The translations under genes and the position numbers were made by a program. The notes under the pieces are model-generated. The model was not told the origin of the DNA. It was given only the letters and a program-made list of their open reading frames with translations, and searched no databases. From Paludibacteraceae bacterium (GTDB taxonomy: Bacteria; Bacteroidota; Bacteroidia; Bacteroidales; Paludibacteraceae), in assembly GCA_017471175.1 (NCBI GenBank), contig JAFUVS010000008.1, positions 1 through 64,000 of the forward strand: a DNA stretch of 64,000 bases, written 5' to 3'. Below, piece after piece: positions 8,529 through 16,282 of the stretch (positions are counted from its first letter, which is position 1; every line of letters begins with the position of its first letter).

Positions 8529-9113
8529 TCAAGCAGAATACCTGCGTTCTATTTCTTCCCAGTTGATGATGTCCCAAAGGGCATGCAGATGAGCGGCACG
8601 GCGGTTCTGATAGTCAAGATAATAAGCGTGTTCCCACACGTCCATAGTCAGCAGCGGTTTTAAGCCTTTGGTAAGGGGATTCTGCGCATTCGCTTCTTGT
8701 GTGATGACTAATTTGCCGTCCTTGTCCGCAGACAGCCATACCCAGCCAGAGCCGAACAGGGTTGTGCCTTTCTGCTCGAACTCCGCTTTGAAGTTGTCAA
8801 ACGAGCCGAAGTCGCGGACGATGGTATCAAACAGTACTCCCTGCGGCATGTGGTTGTTTGCGCTGACGGGCGCAAACTGCGTAAAATACATGTTATGGTT
8901 CAGCACCTGCCCGGCATTGTTGAAGATTGCGCCTGATGACTTGCTAACAATCTCCTCAAGCGGCATATTTTCAAATTCAGTACCTACTATCAGTTTGTTG
9001 AGATTATCAACGTATGCCTGCAGGTGTTTGCCGTAGTGGAACGACAAGGTCTGCTCACTTATAACGTGCTGCAAAGCCCCAAGTTCATAGGGTAGAGTAA
9101 TTAAGGTAAACAT
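8529..9113 (-). CDS. sodB: Superoxide dismutase (Fe/Mn family)
   Basis: A 194-residue Fe/Mn superoxide dismutase that converts superoxide to oxygen and peroxide. Metal ligands are in FHYGKHLQAYVDNLN (His), LNHNMYFTQF (His), and the C-terminal DVWEHAYYLDYQNRRAAHL (Asp and His). The motif set GSGWVWL fits the Fe/cambialistic branch. An upstream in-frame ATG would add ten residues and overlap the rubrerythrin stop; the ATG at 9113 (MFTLITLPYELGAL) matches the family start. The gene lies 13 nt downstream of rubrerythrin, so the two form one oxidative-stress operon. Confidence 0.95.
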   Translation of the reverse strand: MFTLITLPYELGALQHVISEQTLSFHYGKHLQAYVDNLNKLIVGTEFENMPLEEIVSKSSGAIFNNAGQVLNHNMYFTQFAPVSANNHMPQGVLFDTIVRDFGSFDNFKAEFEQKGTTLFGSGWVWLSADKDGKLVITQEANAQNPLTKGLKPLLTMDVWEHAYYLDYQNRRAAHLHALWDIINWEEIERRYSA

Positions 9114-9126
9114 AGTATATTGCTGT

Positions 9127-9669
9127 TTAATAGTTCTCTGCAAGCAGTTGGAAGTAGGCTTGTGCGTGGTGGCAGACGGGACATTCGTCGGGGGCTTGTT
9201 TGCCGACCACTATATGTCCGCAGTTTGAGCATTGCCAGATGCAGTCGCCTTCGCGGGAGAAAACGACCTTGTCTTCTATGTTTTTGAGCAGTTTGCGGTA
9301 GCGCTCCTCGTGGTGTTTCTCGATAGCACCTACCTGCTCAAACTTCTCTGCAATCTCGTCAAAACCTTCTTCTCTTGCCTCGCGTGCCATACGGGCATAC
9401 ATATCCGTCCATTCGGCATTCTCTCCGTTGGCTGCATCTTCCAGATTGACAGTCGTGTCGCTTACTTTGCCGCCGTTGAGGTATTTGTACCAAATCTCGG
9501 CATGTTCTTTTTCGTTGGCAGCCGTCTCCTCGAAGATTTTGCTGATTTGTACATATCCGTCTTTCTTGGCTTTGGATGCGAAGAAAGTGTATTTATTTCG
9601 AGCCATTGACTCGCCTGCAAAAGCCTCCCAAAGGTTCTGCTCCGTCTTTGTTCCTTTTAAGTCTTTCAT
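9127..9669 (-). CDS. rbr: Rubrerythrin
   Basis: A 180-residue rubrerythrin, a cytoplasmic peroxidase of anaerobes. The N-terminal four-helix bundle holds a diiron site with two ExxH motifs (EKEHAEIWY and EKHHEERY) and further glutamates. The C-terminal rubredoxin-like domain has two CxxC knuckles (CSNCGH and CPVCHH) that bind one iron. Length is standard. It is the second gene of a four-gene minus-strand run (flavodoxin, rubrerythrin, SOD, flavodoxin), which joins superoxide and peroxide removal with an electron carrier. Confidence 0.96.
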   Translation of the reverse strand: MKDLKGTKTEQNLWEAFAGESMARNKYTFFASKAKKDGYVQISKIFEETAANEKEHAEIWYKYLNGGKVSDTTVNLEDAANGENAEWTDMYARMAREAREEGFDEIAEKFEQVGAIEKHHEERYRKLLKNIEDKVVFSREGDCIWQCSNCGHIVVGKQAPDECPVCHHAQAYFQLLAENY

Positions 9670-9712
9670 AATGTGTAACTTTTTAATTTAATATATTTAG
9701 TTGTTATCTGCA

Positions 9713-10204
9713 TTATCTCATTAACATCCCTTTCTCCCAATGCAGCGAGGGATAGGTTTTCTTTAGGTATTCTACTGATTGGCGTACATCACTGCCGCCG
9801 CTGGTAGCAAAGGGTATCAGCGTCTTGTCGTTCAACTGCTCTAAGTTGTTGTCAATCCACGAGTTGATGATGCGCGGACAGATGCCCCACCATATCGGGT
9901 AGCCGACATAGATGGTGTCGTATGGCATCAGGTTGGTGCATTGCTTGATGGTGGGGCGTGCCTCCTCATCCTGCATCTCCTGTGAGGAACGCGACTGCTT
10001 GTTGCGCCAGTCAAGATCAGCGGCTGTATAAGGCTCCAACGCCTCAATTTCCCACAGCACCGCTTGTTTCTCTTTCGCTAATCTCTCAGCCGCTTGGCGG
10101 GTGGTGCCGGTCGCCGAGAAATAGGCTACTAATGTTTTCGTTTGTGCCGTAGCTGACATAAACACCCCTATTAAGGAAAATAAAATAATGATAAAATGTC
10201 TCAT
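9713..10204 (-). CDS. Exported flavodoxin (paralogue 1)
   Basis: A 163-residue flavodoxin with a signal peptide (MRHFIIILFSLIGVFMSATAQ) and the FMN loop FSATGTTRQAAERLAKE. From KTLVAYFSATGTTRQAA onward it is nearly the same protein as the paralogue at 8004-8507, whereas the signal peptides differ, so the mature domain is under stronger constraint. It is the first gene of the oxidative-stress run, 43 nt ahead of rubrerythrin. I find no TAnnTTTG promoter in the 104-nt gap to the upstream ATPase gene, so read-through from that gene is possible. Confidence 0.88.
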   Translation of the reverse strand: MRHFIIILFSLIGVFMSATAQTKTLVAYFSATGTTRQAAERLAKEKQAVLWEIEALEPYTAADLDWRNKQSRSSQEMQDEEARPTIKQCTNLMPYDTIYVGYPIWWGICPRIINSWIDNNLEQLNDKTLIPFATSGGSDVRQSVEYLKKTYPSLHWEKGMLMR

Positions 10205-10308
10205 AATGAATCGTCTATGATTAGATGATAATGAAAGGCGTAATAGTAATGACCATGGTTCACATCGTCATAGGGTGGGTCAAGACATACGAACTCATAA
10301 CACTTTCC

Positions 10309-11511
10309 TTAATACAGAAAGCCGAACAGCCACAGCGGAATGCACTTGTTGTGTCCGATTTCGATGTCGGCGATGGCGGTATAGCGGAAAATATCCCGCT
10401 TGGGAGTCGTGGCGAAAACGTCCATCTTCGTCTTGTGATTGACAAGGAAAGTGGCATTTTCGTCCGCATTGATTTTCTGCGACCCGTGAAGCGATGTATA
10501 GAAGAATGTTTCGGCTATGTCTTTCTGGCTCACCTGACGAGAGGGTAGGGCGTAGCACAAGTTCGGGTTCTGCATATACACCTTGGTCGGTTTCTTGGGG
10601 AACGAGCGGTCGTCCTTGTACAGCAGGTTGATCATCCGCGCATCTTTCAGGAACTTGATGTAGTTCATCACTGTGGCGCGCGATGTATCGATGCGTGTTG
10701 CTAAGTCCGATACATTCAGTGAGCAAGGCAATTCAGACAGCAAGCAATACAGCAACTGACGGATACGTGCCAGGTAAGCCACTTCAATCTGATTATTAAG
10801 CAGTATATCCACCTCGATGGACATATTCATCGTCTTGAGCAGTGTCTCTGAAAAGTCCCGATTGACCTCACGATACGGGTAGTAACCGTGCCGGATGTAT
10901 TCCTGCATATAGTTCAGCGGACGAACGTAGGTCAATATCTCTTTGGCTATCTGTTCGTGGTTAGCGAGTATATCGTCCAGCGAATAGGCGGGCAGGGGGT
11001 GAGGCACTTGTGGTTGCTGGTTGATGTATTCGCGAAGCGAGTAACCCCTTAAGTTATACACTTTCACGATGTGGCTAATCTCCGATGTCGGTGCATCTAC
11101 GTTCATCAGCGGCGATGCCACAAACACAATCTGCAGACCCGTAAAGTGAAAGTAGCAGTCCCGCAGCTCTTTCTGCCAATTAGGTATCTTGAACAGTTGG
11201 TCTAACAGCAACGTCTTACCGCCTGTCGCTACAAACTCCTCTGCAAACTGATACAGTGAATGTTCGGTGAAATAGAAGTTGTTGAAGTCGATATAGAGTA
11301 TCTCTCGAGCCTGTTCGGGATGCTCCTGTCGCTGTCGGTAGGCATGGTGCAACAGCAAGTCGGTCTTACCTATTCCTCGTCCGCCCGTAATGGCGATGAG
11401 GCGTTCCGACCAATCGATTTCATCTAACAGACTTCGATACGAAGACATATCCACGTGGGAGACTAAATAGTCGTGGGTTGCATAGAAACTTTCCAGCATA
11501 ACGTACGGCAT
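10309..11511 (-). CDS. AAA ATPase of the DUF4143 type, altered Walker B
   Basis: A 400-residue P-loop ATPase. Walker A is GGRGIGKT (residues 43-50). A sensor/arginine-finger region and a DUF4143-like C-terminal half with a winged helix (LNVSDLATRIDTSRATVMNYIKFL) follow. Family members normally show LDE at Walker B; here it reads LLLDQLFKIPNW, with Gln105 in place of the catalytic Glu. This suggests slow or absent ATP hydrolysis. The family is abundant in Bacteroidales and its function is unknown. A promoter is visible at 11527-11557. A second, more canonical family member lies at 42618-43913. Confidence 0.85.
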   Translation of the reverse strand: MPYVMLESFYATHDYLVSHVDMSSYRSLLDEIDWSERLIAITGGRGIGKTDLLLHHAYRQRQEHPEQAREILYIDFNNFYFTEHSLYQFAEEFVATGGKTLLLDQLFKIPNWQKELRDCYFHFTGLQIVFVASPLMNVDAPTSEISHIVKVYNLRGYSLREYINQQPQVPHPLPAYSLDDILANHEQIAKEILTYVRPLNYMQEYIRHGYYPYREVNRDFSETLLKTMNMSIEVDILLNNQIEVAYLARIRQLLYCLLSELPCSLNVSDLATRIDTSRATVMNYIKFLKDARMINLLYKDDRSFPKKPTKVYMQNPNLCYALPSRQVSQKDIAETFFYTSLHGSQKINADENATFLVNHKTKMDVFATTPKRDIFRYTAIADIEIGHNKCIPLWLFGFLY

Positions 11512-11526
11512 TTATTTTGTAAGCCG

Positions 11527-11557
11527 CAAAGATAGGTCTTTTTGTATAAAATACAAA
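11527..11557 (-). promoter_or_regulatory. Bacteroidetes-type promoter for the ATPase gene
   Basis: On the minus strand, TTTG (11557-11554) and TATCTTTG (11534-11527) are separated by 19 nt, a match to the -33/-7 consensus. The start of transcription would fall just before the ATG at 11511, so the leader is very short. Confidence 0.75.
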
Positions 11558-11626
11558 GCACTTTTTGACATTTTTCTTTTCTTGCTCCTCTGCTGCCTTT
11601 CCCTGCATTACGTTAATATGCAAAAA

Positions 11627-11659
11627 CCCAAGGGCTGCAACTGTTCGGCAGCCTTTGGG
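11627..11659 (-). terminator. Rho-independent terminator candidate after the InlB-repeat gene
   Basis: A 12-bp stem (one G-T pair) with a 9-nt loop is followed on the minus strand by five T residues. It lies downstream of the 49-residue mini-gene and upstream of the ATPase promoter, where a terminator for the 14.6-11.7 kb transcript is expected. Confidence 0.7.
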
Positions 11660-11708
11660 CTTTAATCGTAAGCGGATTGAGAAGGTGCGATAATACCCTC
11701 TTACCTAC

Positions 11709-11858
11709 CTATTTGTATTTCTGCGAGGGAGCGTATTGCCTTGATGGTGCAAGTTGAGTGCCATCGCTGTACTTATCTGAAACAGGAATTGTCTGAAGCA
11801 GATAAGTCGTTTCAATTGCATCTACCACAGAATGGGGTTGATTGTAATTGCGTTTCAT
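11709..11858 (-). CDS. Small 49-residue hypothetical protein downstream of InlB-repeat protein
   Basis: A 49-codon reading frame starts 7 nt after the stop of the 925-residue surface protein. It begins MKRNYNQPHSVVDAIETTYL, continues with LQTIPVSDKYSDGTQLAPS, and ends QYAPSQKYK. Tiny Bacteroidales proteins starting MK(K/R)xYxxP with a hydrophobic middle segment are common near surface and lipoprotein genes, but their role is unknown. The close spacing, the terminator just after it (11627-11659) and the MKRNY start support a real co-transcribed gene. I do not know a function. No signal peptide is visible. Confidence 0.6.
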   Translation of the reverse strand: MKRNYNQPHSVVDAIETTYLLQTIPVSDKYSDGTQLAPSRQYAPSQKYK

Positions 11859-11865
11859 AGTGTAT

Positions 11866-14643
11866 TTATTTTGGGTTATATATGATTTTCTTTCCGTTGT
11901 GGATATAGATTTGCCCGCTTATCAGCTCTTTTACTTGTCTTCCTAAAATATCGTAATACGGTGCATTATCCGTTTCTACGTTCTCGCGAATGGCTGTTGC
12001 GTTATCGGTATTGCCGATTGCCTCGCCGTGCATCGTGAAGAAACGAGGTGCTGCGCCATACGATGATGGTATCTCCAAGTAAGCCTTATGTGCATGGTTG
12101 GTGAACGCACCCACGCCACTCACCGTTCCTTGAGGCCACAACCAGCCGCCCTGACCATTATTTTGACTGAGTATGTAGTGTGTCCGGCCGTTATCGGCAA
12201 TCGTCTCGGTACTTAACGTACCTTTGAGTAGGTTGTTCGCGTAAAATGCATCCGATAGGGTCGCCACTAACGTATAGGTCGCATCCGGCTCACCATAGAA
12301 AACCACTGCCGTATGGGCAGGAATCACTTCCAATGTCTCGTATGTCAGCGACCTGCCCGTGATACCGGTATAAATCATTGCTAACGGACCGCCATCGGGA
12401 ATGATATACGCTGTATCGTTGTAGAAAGATGCAAAGCCGTAGGGCGACATCGTTATCTCTCTATTCCATTGCGACGGGTCGTAGGGCGCAAAACGAGCCG
12501 TGTAAGAAGCATTGCCCGTGATGGTCAACTCGCGCTCGGCTTCCCGATTCCCGTCATTCCAGCTCACAAACTGATAACCCGCTTTCGGCTCCGCTTTGAG
12601 CGTATAGACCGAGTTGAGTTTATACTCTCTCTCTCGGCTGTCTGCATACACGTACCCGCTCTTGTATATCAGCGACACCGTACCCATACTTTCGTCTGCC
12701 GACACGCCCTGTACATCGTAATAGACAGCAGGACGACCTATCGAGAACGAAGACGAGAAAGGACTCTTCATCTCCGAGTTCGCCAAACGGAAGTCCACAC
12801 CGCTCTTGCCGCTTTGGATATACGGACCGTCAGCTCCTTCCTCAAATGTAATCGTACCCGTATAGAAGCGGTATTCCGTCCCGTTCGCGGCGGTCAGCCA
12901 ACTGTATTGTTGCTCACCGTTGTAGTACCATTTGGCAGGATTATCCGCATAGCGCGCTATGTTACCCTGCGTCTCGTTCGTGCTGATGACGTAGTTGCCC
13001 TTATCCGGCACGCGCATTCCCGCATATTCGGCGGCACTCGCGGCCTTGTAGTTAATCACCATACTTACTTTCGGATTCGTCCCCTGTGTAGCCCACTCGT
13101 ATTTATAGACTAACACGCTTTCGGTGGCTTTCAACACCTCGGCTTGCGCACCTTCCCACGGCAAGTTGTATTGGTATGTTGCAAATTGTGCCGTCAGTGC
13201 CATATCGCTTTTCACTTTCGCCTGACGCGGATTTTGCACCACGCCGTCCGACCATTTCTGGAAGTAGTAACCCGTCTTCGGAGTGGCGGTCAGCACCGCT
13301 GTCTGACCCTCGTAGTATTTGCCTCCGCCGCTTACCGTGCCGCGGGAAGCATCGCCACTGGTCAGCGATACGGTATATAGCGGACGTATTGCAAAGCAGG
13401 CGGTATAGGTAATCGCCTCCGTTACGGTCACCGTCAACTCATTATCTTTGGAGAACATCGTAGCGCCTCCGTCACTGCTCCATCCCTCAAACTTGTAGAT
13501 CTCGTTGGCAGTGGCTCTCAACGTAACCTCTTCATCCTCATAGTATGTGCCGCCGCCGGTCACTGTTCCGCCCGCACTGATATTGGGCTTCGCGCTCACC
13601 TCATACCGAGGACGCTCGCCGAATACCGCCGTATAGGTCATATCTTTGCTTACAATCGGATAGAAAGCCATCGTGGTTCCTACCGCATTGCCGTCCGCAT
13701 CCTGCCATTCAATCAGTTTGTATATCCTGTCCGAAGGAACGGCTGCCAGCTGCGCCATCGTCCTGACGTAATAATTGCCTGCACCACTCACTGTACCCAT
13801 CGCCTCATCCGATGACACTACTGTGATAGCATACTGCGGATCGGTATCCGGCGCAAACTCGGCAACGTAGTTCCCGTCACCCGTTATCGTCAAGTCGAAC
13901 GCTTGCAGCGCGTCTGCCACTCTCTCGCCGTCTAACGTCCAACATACGAAGTGATAACCTGCTGCAGCAGTGGCGCGTAACGTATATACCGAACCTTCCT
14001 TGTATTCCTTCTCGCGGTTCGATGCATAGACATAGCCGCTCTTGTATTCCGCTGCCACCGTTCCTTGGGTCTCATCGGCTGACGACACGCTCACCGAGTG
14101 ATAGACAGCCGGCGAACCGATAGTGAACGTATGACCCGTTGTCGGTGTCGCATTCGTAGGAGTAAAAATCTTGAATTGCAAGTCGCCACCTACCGGATAA
14201 CAGTGTACGTACGGACCGTCTGCACCTTCCTCAAACACGATATTACCTTGTCTGTAGCGCAACTCGGTTACCTCGTCTGGACACAGCACGCTGTACTGCA
14301 ACTTATCTTCATAGTACCACCGATTCCCGTTGTTCTGCTCCTGATACATCGCCATATTGCCGTACATCTCGTTCGTACTGATGCGGTAGTCCCCCGCAGG
14401 AGGTACTGTTTTCCCGTTCCATTCCACGCCTTCGGCTTTCTTGAAACTCAACACCATACGGTTCATAGGGTAATCCTTGGCCTCTCCGCCTGTGTACCAT
14501 ACGTATTCATATACATAGGTATTACCCTTCTCTCCAAGCAGGCGGCTTACCGTGTTGTCGTGCCAACTCCACGACCAACTGCCGCCCCATACATTGCCGG
14601 CCAACACCAACGCCGCCGCAATCATTAAGTAGATTTTCTTCAT
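11866..14643 (-). CDS. InlB-repeat surface protein with T9SS-like C-terminal tail
   Basis: A 925-residue secreted protein. It has a signal peptide (MKKIYLMIAAALVLAGNVWG). A module of about 170 residues (about 21-190) is followed by divergent InlB B-type repeats of 60-75 residues with motifs such as GTVSGGGKYYEGQTAVLTA and GYYFQKWSDG. The N-terminal module and one repeat occur again at about residues 495-735 (FEEGADGPYI, KSGYVYADSREREYK), so the gene arose by internal duplication. The C-terminus (YYDILGRQVKELISGQIYIHNGKKI) resembles a T9SS sorting tail, so export to the cell surface is likely. The ligand is unknown. A long polypurine mRNA leader precedes the gene. Confidence 0.82.
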   Translation of the reverse strand: MKKIYLMIAAALVLAGNVWGGSWSWSWHDNTVSRLLGEKGNTYVYEYVWYTGGEAKDYPMNRMVLSFKKAEGVEWNGKTVPPAGDYRISTNEMYGNMAMYQEQNNGNRWYYEDKLQYSVLCPDEVTELRYRQGNIVFEEGADGPYVHCYPVGGDLQFKIFTPTNATPTTGHTFTIGSPAVYHSVSVSSADETQGTVAAEYKSGYVYASNREKEYKEGSVYTLRATAAAGYHFVCWTLDGERVADALQAFDLTITGDGNYVAEFAPDTDPQYAITVVSSDEAMGTVSGAGNYYVRTMAQLAAVPSDRIYKLIEWQDADGNAVGTTMAFYPIVSKDMTYTAVFGERPRYEVSAKPNISAGGTVTGGGTYYEDEEVTLRATANEIYKFEGWSSDGGATMFSKDNELTVTVTEAITYTACFAIRPLYTVSLTSGDASRGTVSGGGKYYEGQTAVLTATPKTGYYFQKWSDGVVQNPRQAKVKSDMALTAQFATYQYNLPWEGAQAEVLKATESVLVYKYEWATQGTNPKVSMVINYKAASAAEYAGMRVPDKGNYVISTNETQGNIARYADNPAKWYYNGEQQYSWLTAANGTEYRFYTGTITFEEGADGPYIQSGKSGVDFRLANSEMKSPFSSSFSIGRPAVYYDVQGVSADESMGTVSLIYKSGYVYADSREREYKLNSVYTLKAEPKAGYQFVSWNDGNREAERELTITGNASYTARFAPYDPSQWNREITMSPYGFASFYNDTAYIIPDGGPLAMIYTGITGRSLTYETLEVIPAHTAVVFYGEPDATYTLVATLSDAFYANNLLKGTLSTETIADNGRTHYILSQNNGQGGWLWPQGTVSGVGAFTNHAHKAYLEIPSSYGAAPRFFTMHGEAIGNTDNATAIRENVETDNAPYYDILGRQVKELISGQIYIHNGKKIIYNPK

Positions 14644-14651
14644 ATCTTGTA

Positions 14652-14770
14652 TTATTATTTTCCTTACAATCCGTCACCATCCATTCCTCATCTCCCTTCC
14701 GTCCCCTCTCTATTCCTCATCTCTTTTCTCTCTTCCCCGTCCCTTGTCTTCTTTCTTTTTCTTTTCCTTG
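14652..14770 (-). other. Polypurine mRNA leader of the InlB-repeat gene
   Basis: The sense strand between the predicted transcription start and the ATG of the 925-residue protein is almost all A and G for more than 100 nt. It contains two copies of GATGAGGAAT. Such a leader would be largely unstructured, holds several GGAG/GAGG ribosome-binding-like stretches, and as DNA could form a triplex. Confidence 0.8.
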
Positions 14771-14787
14771 TAAAACAACAAGGCGCG

Positions 14788-14817
14788 CAAAGGTAATACG
14801 ATATGCTGATTTACAAA
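14788..14817 (-). promoter_or_regulatory. Bacteroidetes-type promoter for the InlB-repeat gene
   Basis: On the minus strand TTTG (14817-14814) and TACCTTTG (14795-14788) are 18 nt apart. The predicted start near 14780 gives a leader of about 135 nt. Beyond the promoter, 14820-15000 is AT-rich with short repeats (acgttagata) and no gene. Confidence 0.65.
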
Positions 14818-15005
14818 AGAAAAATCGTATATTTTTTTGCACACCCCCTAATGCTCCTCAAATCCTCCTCTATTCTTCCTCAATTTCCCCTTCTTCCCAT
14901 CTGCAATCTGTGCCGTGTTTACATCATAGTATTCACAATACATTTACGATATATATACGTTAGATATACGATACATACACGTTAGATAATGCTGTGCAGA
15001 CGCAT

Positions 15006-15036
15006 AAAAAATGTCCGGCACCCTGCTGCCGGACAT
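15006..15036 (-). terminator. Rho-independent terminator of the glycosyltransferase gene
   Basis: A perfect 10-bp stem (atgtccggca / tgccggacat) with a 6-nt loop is followed on the minus strand by six T residues. It lies about 30 nt after the stop codon at 15067. Confidence 0.9.
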
Positions 15037-15066
15037 CATCTCTTTATCGACCTGTCAAAACTGTAA

Positions 15067-16020
15067 TTACAACTCTTCCCGAATCAGGTAGTCATTGCGG
15101 CTCTGCGAGTTACGGATCACCAACTCGCCCAAGAAACCCGCCAAAAACAGCATACAACCCAATATCATCATCAGTATCGCAATATGGAAATACGGATTCG
15201 TACCCAACAGCATCGCCTTCACGCCGATAGCCAACGCGTGCAACTTCATCGCAGCTACCACTACAACTGCCACAAAACCAATAATAAACATCAGACTCCC
15301 AACCATCCCGAAAAAGTGCATGGGCTGCTTCCCGAAACGGTTCAGAAACCACAGCGTCATCAAGTCCAAATAACCATTCACAAAACGGCTCATTCCGAAC
15401 TTGCTTACCCCGTATTCACGCTTGCGGTGCTGAACCACTTTTTCGCCTATCTTCGTAAAACCCGCATTCTTGGCGAGGTAGGGTATGTAGCGGTGCATCT
15501 CCGAGAACACCTCAATGTTCTTTACTACATCTCTCTTGTACGCCTTCAGACCGCAGTTCATATCGTGCAACTGTATCCCCGTCACCCTGCGCGCCGTCGC
15601 GTTAAACAACTTGGAAGGCAGATTCTTCGTCAAACGGTTATCATACCGCTTCTTTTTCCAGCCGCTCACCAAGTCATACCCCTCTTCCTGTATCATTCGG
15701 TACAACTCGGGTATCTCGTCCGGAGAGTCCTGCAAGTCCGCATCCATCGTCACTACCACGTCCCCCTCTGCACGCTGAAAACCGCTGTACAGAGCCGCAG
15801 ACTTGCCGTAATTACGGCGAAAACGTATGCCGTGTACCCTCTCAGGCGACTGACGATGCAAACCGCTAATCACATCCCATGATCCGTCCGTCGAACCGTC
15901 ATCTATAAACAAAATCTCATAGGTATAACCCTTCTCGCTCATCACGCGCAACAACCATTCGTACAGCGAAGGCAATGACTCCGCTTCATTATATAAAGGT
16001 ATAACGACTGATATATCCAT
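15067..16020 (-). CDS. Family 2 glycosyltransferase, polyprenol-phosphate type (DPM1/GtrB/ArnC-like)
   Basis: A 317-residue membrane-linked GT-A enzyme. The N-terminal catalytic domain has VVIPLYNEAESLPSL and the metal-binding DADLQD motif. Two transmembrane helices follow in the C-terminal third (GSLMFIIGFVAVVVVAAM and IAILMMILGCMLFLAGF). This layout is typical of enzymes that load a sugar onto undecaprenyl phosphate for lipid A, O-antigen or protein glycosylation; the sugar cannot be told from sequence. An upstream TTG-type start would add 22 residues of charged sequence; the ATG at 16020 (MDISVVIPLYNEAESL) fits the family. It has its own promoter and terminator and is divergent to the PPIase gene. 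Confidence 0.9.
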   Translation of the reverse strand: MDISVVIPLYNEAESLPSLYEWLLRVMSEKGYTYEILFIDDGSTDGSWDVISGLHRQSPERVHGIRFRRNYGKSAALYSGFQRAEGDVVVTMDADLQDSPDEIPELYRMIQEEGYDLVSGWKKKRYDNRLTKNLPSKLFNATARRVTGIQLHDMNCGLKAYKRDVVKNIEVFSEMHRYIPYLAKNAGFTKIGEKVVQHRKREYGVSKFGMSRFVNGYLDLMTLWFLNRFGKQPMHFFGMVGSLMFIIGFVAVVVVAAMKLHALAIGVKAMLLGTNPYFHIAILMMILGCMLFLAGFLGELVIRNSQSRNDYLIREEL

Positions 16021-16093
16021 CTTCCTTCTTCTTTTGGGTCTAAATCCTTCTGTCTCTTTTTGCAAAAGCGTTTCTTCTTTTTGCACAAGCGCA

Positions 16094-16125
16094 CAAAGGT
16101 AAACCTTTTATTCCGCACCACCAAA
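16094..16125 (-). promoter_or_regulatory. Promoter for the glycosyltransferase gene
   Basis: On the minus strand TTTG (16125-16122) and TACCTTTG (16101-16094) are 20 nt apart. The leader to the ATG at 16020 is about 65-70 nt. It is back to back with the plus-strand promoter at 16151-16182. Confidence 0.75.
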
Positions 16126-16150
16126 ACGATACCGCTGTTTTGCTTATTTT

Positions 16151-16182
16151 TTTGTACATATAAAATAAATATCGTATCTTTG
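16151..16182 (+). promoter_or_regulatory. Promoter for the PPIase-led cluster
   Basis: TTTG (16151-16154), a 20-nt spacer and TATCTTTG (16175-16182) fit the Bacteroidetes consensus. Transcription would start about 90 nt before the ATG at 16283. Confidence 0.8.
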
Positions 16183-16282
16183 CGCGCTTTCTTTCGGGTG
16201 GGATTGCAGCCTGACTGCCCGCACGAAAAACAAACCACCCATTTGGCACAACTTTTGACCATATATAACAAATAACAATACA

